The notes under the pieces: model-generated
Told to the model about the DNA's origin: nothing
Database searches by the model: none
The model's input: only the letters and a program-made list of their open reading frames with translations
In this document: piece by piece, positions 5,318 through 8,119 of the stretch
Position numbering within the stretch: the stretch's first letter is position 1
Layout: every line of letters starts with the position of its first letter
DNA from: Flavobacterium psychrophilum
Lineage (GTDB): Bacteria; Bacteroidota; Bacteroidia; Flavobacteriales; Flavobacteriaceae
Assembly (NCBI GenBank): GCA_943325515.2
Contig: CALPPS020000091.1
Span: 1-8,119, forward strand
Length of the DNA stretch: 8,119 nt
Direction: 5' to 3'
Translations under genes and position numbers: made by a program

Positions 5318-6862
5318 ATGAATAAAGAATTAATCATCCGTAGTGGTGAAGATGCTGTAGATTTTGCCTTATTAAAAGATGGAAAACTAATCGAATTACA
5401 CAAACAAGAAGAAACAAGCAACTTCCAAGTAGGCGATATTTTTATTGCCAAAATCAGAAAACCAGTTGCAGGCTTGAATGCTGCTTTTGTAAATGTTGGC
5501 TATGAAAAAGATGCCTTTTTACATTATCATGATTTAGGCCCTAATTTATCTTCTTATTTGAAATTCATAAAACTTGTAAGCGCAGGTAAACTAAAAGATT
5601 TTTCCCTAAAAAACTTTCAGTTTGAAAAAGAGATTGATAAAGACGGAAGTATATCTGATATACTTAGTGCTAATCAGTCATTATTAGTTCAAGTAGTCAA
5701 AGAACCTATTTCTACTAAAGGTCCAAGAATAAGCTCTGAGCTTTCATTCGCAGGACGTTTTGTGGTTTTAGTCCCATTTTCGGATCGAGTATCTATTTCT
5801 CAAAAAATAGAATCGAAACAAGAGAAGGACAGACTTAAGAAACTAGTACAATCTATCAGACCAAAAGGTTTTGGTGTTATTGTGAGAACAGTAGCCGAAG
5901 GCAAAAGCATAGCCGAATTAGAAAAAGATTTGCAGAACTTAATGAATAGATGGACTGCAATGAGTAAAAAATTACCAACAGCTCATCATCCGTCAAAGAT
6001 ACTAGGAGAGATGAATAAAGCTTCCTCTATTTTGAGGGATGTATTCAACGATACTTTCACGAGTATTCAGATAGATAATGAAGAGTTGTACCAAGAAACA
6101 AAGGAGTATTTAGCCGAAATAGCTCCTGAGAAACAAAAAATAGTTAAGCTTTACCAATCTAAAGACACTCCGTTGTTTGAAAAATATCATATCGAACGAC
6201 AGATTAAGACTTCTTTTGGGCGAACAGTATCAATGAGCAAAGGTGCTTATTTGATTATAGAACACACTGAAGCTCTTCACGTCATTGATGTGAATAGCGG
6301 TAATCGTTCTAACAAAGCGACTAATCAGGAAGACACTGCCATGGAGGTTAACATGATTGCTGCTGCGGAGATTGCAAGACAATTGCGTCTTCGTGACATG
6401 GGCGGAATCATTGTAGTGGATTTTATTGATTTACAAAATCCAGATAACCGTCAGGAGTTGTTCAACTTTTTGAGAGAAGAGATGAGCGATGACAAAGCAA
6501 AACACAAGATTTTACCTCCGAGTAAATTTGGCTTAGTTCAAATTACTAGACAAAGGGTAAGACCTGAAGTAAATATTGAAACAAGAGAAGAAAATCCTAA
6601 TAACTTGATGAGCGATGTTGATGCTCCTATTCAGATTATAGATAAGATTTCTTTTTCGCTTGAAAAGATTATAAAAGACCATAAGAGCGTGAAATTAAAT
6701 GTTCATCCTTTTGTGGCCGCATACCTTAAAAAAGGTTTTCCATCATTACGCTCAAAATGGTTTTTTGAGCATAAAAAATGGGTAAAAATCATACCACGTG
6801 ACGCTTACACGTATCTTGAATACCGTTTCTTCGATGATGAAGGAAAGGAGATAAAAGAGTAA
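5318..6862 (+). CDS. rng: Ribonuclease G (RNase E/G family)
   Basis: A 514-residue endoribonuclease of the RNase E/G family that cuts single-stranded AU-rich RNA and takes part in rRNA maturation and mRNA decay. An S1-type RNA-binding domain occupies about 35-130, with a long internal insertion (about 73-118) that is probably lineage-specific. The catalytic core carries both metal-binding aspartates, D324 in HVIDVNSGN and D368 in GGIIVVDFIDL, 44 residues apart as against 43 in E. coli RNase E. TRQRVRP (410-416) precedes the place where E. coli enzymes have the cysteine zinc-link. Here there is no CPxC motif, and the whole protein contains no cysteine. No long RNase E-type C-terminal scaffold is present. 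I chose ATG 5318 (MNKELIIRSG, the family start). The frame stays open upstream to a TTG in the repeat array, but that 24-residue extension would be translated repeat. It is followed by a strong terminator. Confidence 0.96.
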   Translation: MNKELIIRSGEDAVDFALLKDGKLIELHKQEETSNFQVGDIFIAKIRKPVAGLNAAFVNVGYEKDAFLHYHDLGPNLSSYLKFIKLVSAGKLKDFSLKNFQFEKEIDKDGSISDILSANQSLLVQVVKEPISTKGPRISSELSFAGRFVVLVPFSDRVSISQKIESKQEKDRLKKLVQSIRPKGFGVIVRTVAEGKSIAELEKDLQNLMNRWTAMSKKLPTAHHPSKILGEMNKASSILRDVFNDTFTSIQIDNEELYQETKEYLAEIAPEKQKIVKLYQSKDTPLFEKYHIERQIKTSFGRTVSMSKGAYLIIEHTEALHVIDVNSGNRSNKATNQEDTAMEVNMIAAAEIARQLRLRDMGGIIVVDFIDLQNPDNRQELFNFLREEMSDDKAKHKILPPSKFGLVQITRQRVRPEVNIETREENPNNLMSDVDAPIQIIDKISFSLEKIIKDHKSVKLNVHPFVAAYLKKGFPSLRSKWFFEHKKWVKIIPRDAYTYLEYRFFDDEGKEIKE

Positions 6863-6886
6863 ATACTCTGAAATAAATTCTGAGTT

Positions 6887-6920
6887 AAAAACCGCCTTTC
6901 GAGAGAGAGGCGGTTTTTTT
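6887..6920. terminator. Bidirectional intrinsic terminator between rng and tadA
   Basis: ACCGCCTTTC (6891-6900) pairs with GAGAGGCGGT (6905-6914), with one wobble, around the loop GAGA, a GNRA-type tetraloop on the plus strand. AAAA (6887-6890) precedes and TTTTTTT (6914-6920) follows, so both strands get a T-tract. It serves rng from the left and tadA, which stops 45 bp away, from the right. Confidence 0.92.
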
Positions 6921-6964
6921 ATTTATTGCTATTTGAGCACATTAAATAGTAAGTCAAGAATAAC

Positions 6965-7408
6965 TTATCCTCGTCTTGAGGAAAAAAAACGGACCATCAA
7001 ATTACCACATTCTTGCGCTAGCACACCTTTTATTACTTCAGTTTTTGGGTGTAGTTTTGTGCCAAGGGTTTCAAACCCACGCTGATCATCGGAAGCACCG
7101 AATACTATTTTTGAGATTTGGCTCCAGTATAATGCTCCGGCACACATTTGACATGGTTCTAAAGTAACATATAAAGTACATCCTTTCAAATATTTCCCAC
7201 CTATAAAATTAGCTGCCGAAGTGATAGCTTGCATTTCGGCATGAGCGGTAACATCTGTGAGCATTTCGGTGAGGTTATGGCTACGGGCAATGATTTTATT
7301 ATCAATGACAATAACCGCGCCAACAGGAATTTCGCCTTTATCAAAAGCGAGTTCCGCTTCCTGCAAAGCTTTTTTCATAAAATATTCGTCGGTGAAAGGG
7401 TTTTCCAT
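6965..7408 (-). CDS. tadA: tRNA-specific adenosine deaminase TadA
   Basis: A 147-residue zinc-dependent deaminase of the CMP/dCMP deaminase fold, which converts adenosine 34 of tRNA-Arg(ACG) to inosine so that one tRNA reads CGU, CGC and CGA. The zinc and catalytic motifs are intact: H56-A-E58 in TAHAEMQAI, where the histidine binds zinc and the glutamate is the proton shuttle, and P85-C86-x-x-C89 in TLEPCQMCAGAL. SHNLTEMLTDVTAHAE just before the first motif fits TadA better than cytidine or guanine deaminases, though guanine deaminase is a near relative and cannot be fully excluded. Length is normal. The ATG at 7406-7408 gives MENPFTDEYFMKKAL; a TTG three codons earlier is open but unnecessary. 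The gene is alone, converging on rng. Confidence 0.92.
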   Translation of the reverse strand: MENPFTDEYFMKKALQEAELAFDKGEIPVGAVIVIDNKIIARSHNLTEMLTDVTAHAEMQAITSAANFIGGKYLKGCTLYVTLEPCQMCAGALYWSQISKIVFGASDDQRGFETLGTKLHPKTEVIKGVLAQECGNLMVRFFSSRRG

Positions 7409-7444
7409 TGAAGTCAAATTAATATCTATTGATTAGCAGCTAAC

Positions 7445-7462
7445 CTGCCTACCGGCAAGCAG
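7445..7462. repeat. Short GC-rich imperfect palindrome, possible dispersed repeat copy
   Basis: CTGCCTACCGGCAAGCAG is an imperfect 18-bp palindrome. On the minus strand its two mismatched positions become G-U wobbles, so an RNA copy could pair along its length apart from the bases needed to turn the tip. Its GC richness stands out from the AT-rich surroundings. It resembles the CTGCCTGCCGGCAGGCAG elements I recall scattered in Bacteroidota genomes, but that likeness is from memory and was not searched. Confidence 0.5.
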
Positions 7463-7474
7463 ATGCACTAATAA

Positions 7475-7515
7475 TCTCTTTGTGAATCTCATTTTTCTCT
7501 GTGAATCTCTGTGAA
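7475..7515. repeat. Short direct repeats of the form TCTCTGTGAA upstream of dxs
   Basis: TCTCTGTGAA occurs twice in immediate tandem (7496-7515), and GTGAATCTC occurs at 7482-7490 and again at 7501-7509. The stretch starts with the related TCTCTTTGTGAA. No reading frame of interest covers it. Together with the GC-rich palindrome just before it, this fills most of the tadA-dxs gap and looks like degenerate repeat sequence rather than gene remnant. Confidence 0.55.
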
Positions 7516-7541
7516 ATAACTCTAACTTTCTGCTGTAAAAA

Positions 7542-7558
7542 TACAATTTCAAATTGTA
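7542..7558. promoter_or_regulatory. Perfect 17-bp palindrome, candidate operator of dxs
   Basis: TACAATTTCAAATTGTA has two exact 8-base arms (7542-7549 and 7551-7558) around a central C. Its right end overlaps the first two bases of the candidate -7 element of dxs and lies 10 bp before the ATG. A dimeric repressor bound here would block RNA polymerase. No T-tract follows, so it is not a terminator. The regulator is unknown. Confidence 0.55.
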
Positions 7559-7564
7559 CATTTG
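7557..7564 (+). promoter_or_regulatory. Candidate -7 promoter element of dxs, very close to the start codon
   Basis: TACATTTG matches TAnnTTTG exactly and ends only 4 bases before the dxs ATG. Transcription starting the usual few bases downstream would begin at or next to the ATG, giving a leaderless or nearly leaderless mRNA. The -33 position carries CTG (7533-7535) rather than TTG. Alternatively the match is fortuitous and the true promoter lies further upstream. Confidence 0.4.
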
Positions 7565-7568
7565 TCTT

Positions 7569-8119
7569 ATGCAGAAAAAATTGCTTGATCATATTACTAA
7601 TCCCAACGATTTGCGAAAATTGGATGTCGCTCAATTACCACAATTAGCCAAAGAATTGCGTGACTTCATTATTGATATTGTTTCTGTGAAAGAAGGACAT
7701 CTTGGTGCCAGTCTTGGTGTGGTTGAATTAACTATTGCTTTGCATTATGTTTTTGATACGCCCAATGATTTGTTGGTTTGGGATGTAGGACATCAAGCAT
7801 ATGGACATAAAATATTGACTGACCGCAGAAAAAAATTTGCTTCCAATAGACAATTGGGTGGTATTTCGGGTTTCCCTAGACGAAGTGAAAGTGTTTATGA
7901 TACTTTTGGCGTTGGTCATTCCTCTACCTCAATTTCAGCGGCTTTGGGAATGGCGATTGCCTCGCAATTGAAAGGTGAAAATAAACATCATATAGCAGTA
8001 ATAGGCGATGCTTCTATTGCCAGCGGAATGGCCTTTGAAGGGTTAAATCATGCTGGAGTTACTGATGCTGATTTATTGGTTATTCTTAACGATAATGCTA
8101 TTGGTATTGACCCAAGTGT
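7569..8119 (+). CDS. dxs: 1-deoxy-D-xylulose-5-phosphate synthase, C-terminus cut off by window edge
   Basis: The first 183 codons of DXS, the thiamine-diphosphate enzyme that joins pyruvate and glyceraldehyde 3-phosphate in the first step of the MEP isoprenoid pathway. Recognisable pieces, in order: [20 protein letters not shown] (43-62), [13 protein letters not shown] (71-83), [12 protein letters not shown] (98-108), [14 protein letters not shown] (114-127), [19 protein letters not shown] (145-163) and ILNDN (172-176). The ThDP/magnesium motif normally begins GDG; here it reads GDA (146-148) while the later asparagines are kept. I believe this substitution is usual in flavobacterial DXS but did not verify it. 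Full-length DXS has about 590-640 residues, so most of the protein lies outside the window. The frame was translated by hand from the ATG at 7569 and has no stop. A palindrome and a -7 match lie immediately upstream. Confidence 0.95.
   Translation, partial: MQKKLLDHITNPNDLRKLDVAQLPQLAKELRDFIIDIVSVKEGHLGASLGVVELTIALHYVFDTPNDLLVWDVGHQAYGHKILTDRRKKFASNRQLGGISGFPRRSESVYDTFGVGHSSTSISAALGMAIASQLKGENKHHIAVIGDASIASGMAFEGLNHAGVTDADLLVILNDNAIGIDPS

Noticed and set aside
6976..7411. Plus-strand open frames opposite tadA
   Set aside because: They overlap the intact deaminase motifs of tadA on the other strand.
7449..7919. Minus-strand open frames over the dxs promoter region and 5' end
   Set aside because: One is translated repeat sequence and the other is antisense to conserved DXS motifs.
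1..8119. Mobile element, prophage or defence system
   Set aside because: No transposase, integrase, terminal repeats, tRNA attachment site or defence domain is visible; the genes are core genes in a known flavobacterial order.

Overview
The window is chromosomal DNA from a member of the Bacteroidota, most likely a Flavobacterium or close relative. Evidence: it is AT-rich, its genes have almost no Shine-Dalgarno sequences, several upstream regions carry the Bacteroidota -7 element TAnnTTTG, and it contains gldD and gldE, gliding-motility genes typical of this phylum, in the order mutY-ssb-gldE-gldD described around gldDE in Flavobacterium johnsoniae. Gene content is mostly core, and I see no phage, insertion sequence, CRISPR array or tRNA/rRNA gene.

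Left part (1-1096): the 5' part of a DMT/EamA-family membrane transporter runs leftward off the window. Diverging from it is a small lipoprotein with a heavy-metal-associated (HMA) domain, whose metal site is spaced CxxxC. A bidirectional terminator closes this gene and the convergent operon to its right.

Middle (1095-4510, minus strand): a tight four-gene unit reads mutY (A/G mismatch adenine glycosylase), ssb (single-strand binding protein), gldE (CNNM/CBS membrane protein) and gldD (lipoprotein). It joins genome maintenance to the gliding/type IX secretion system. A 133-bp divergent promoter region separates it from an HU-family DNA-binding protein gene on the plus strand.

Right of HU (4969-6920, plus strand): a 30-residue, extremely basic small protein ends inside its own terminator. 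Next comes about 230 bp of noncoding DNA with two groups of period-7 repeats, one forming a long imperfect hairpin just before rng (RNase G). RNase G has both catalytic aspartates but no cysteine at all, so it lacks the zinc-link of E. coli RNase E/G. A second bidirectional terminator ends rng and the convergent tadA (tRNA adenosine deaminase, minus strand).

Right end (7409-8119): a short intergenic region holds repeat-like sequence and a perfect 17-bp palindrome overlapping a -7 promoter element only a few bases from the start of dxs (1-deoxy-D-xylulose-5-phosphate synthase), which runs off the window.

I found no convincing new multi-gene system. The best leads are the heptad-repeat hairpin before rng, the tiny basic protein beside HU, the cysteine-free RNase G, and the palindrome at the dxs promoter.
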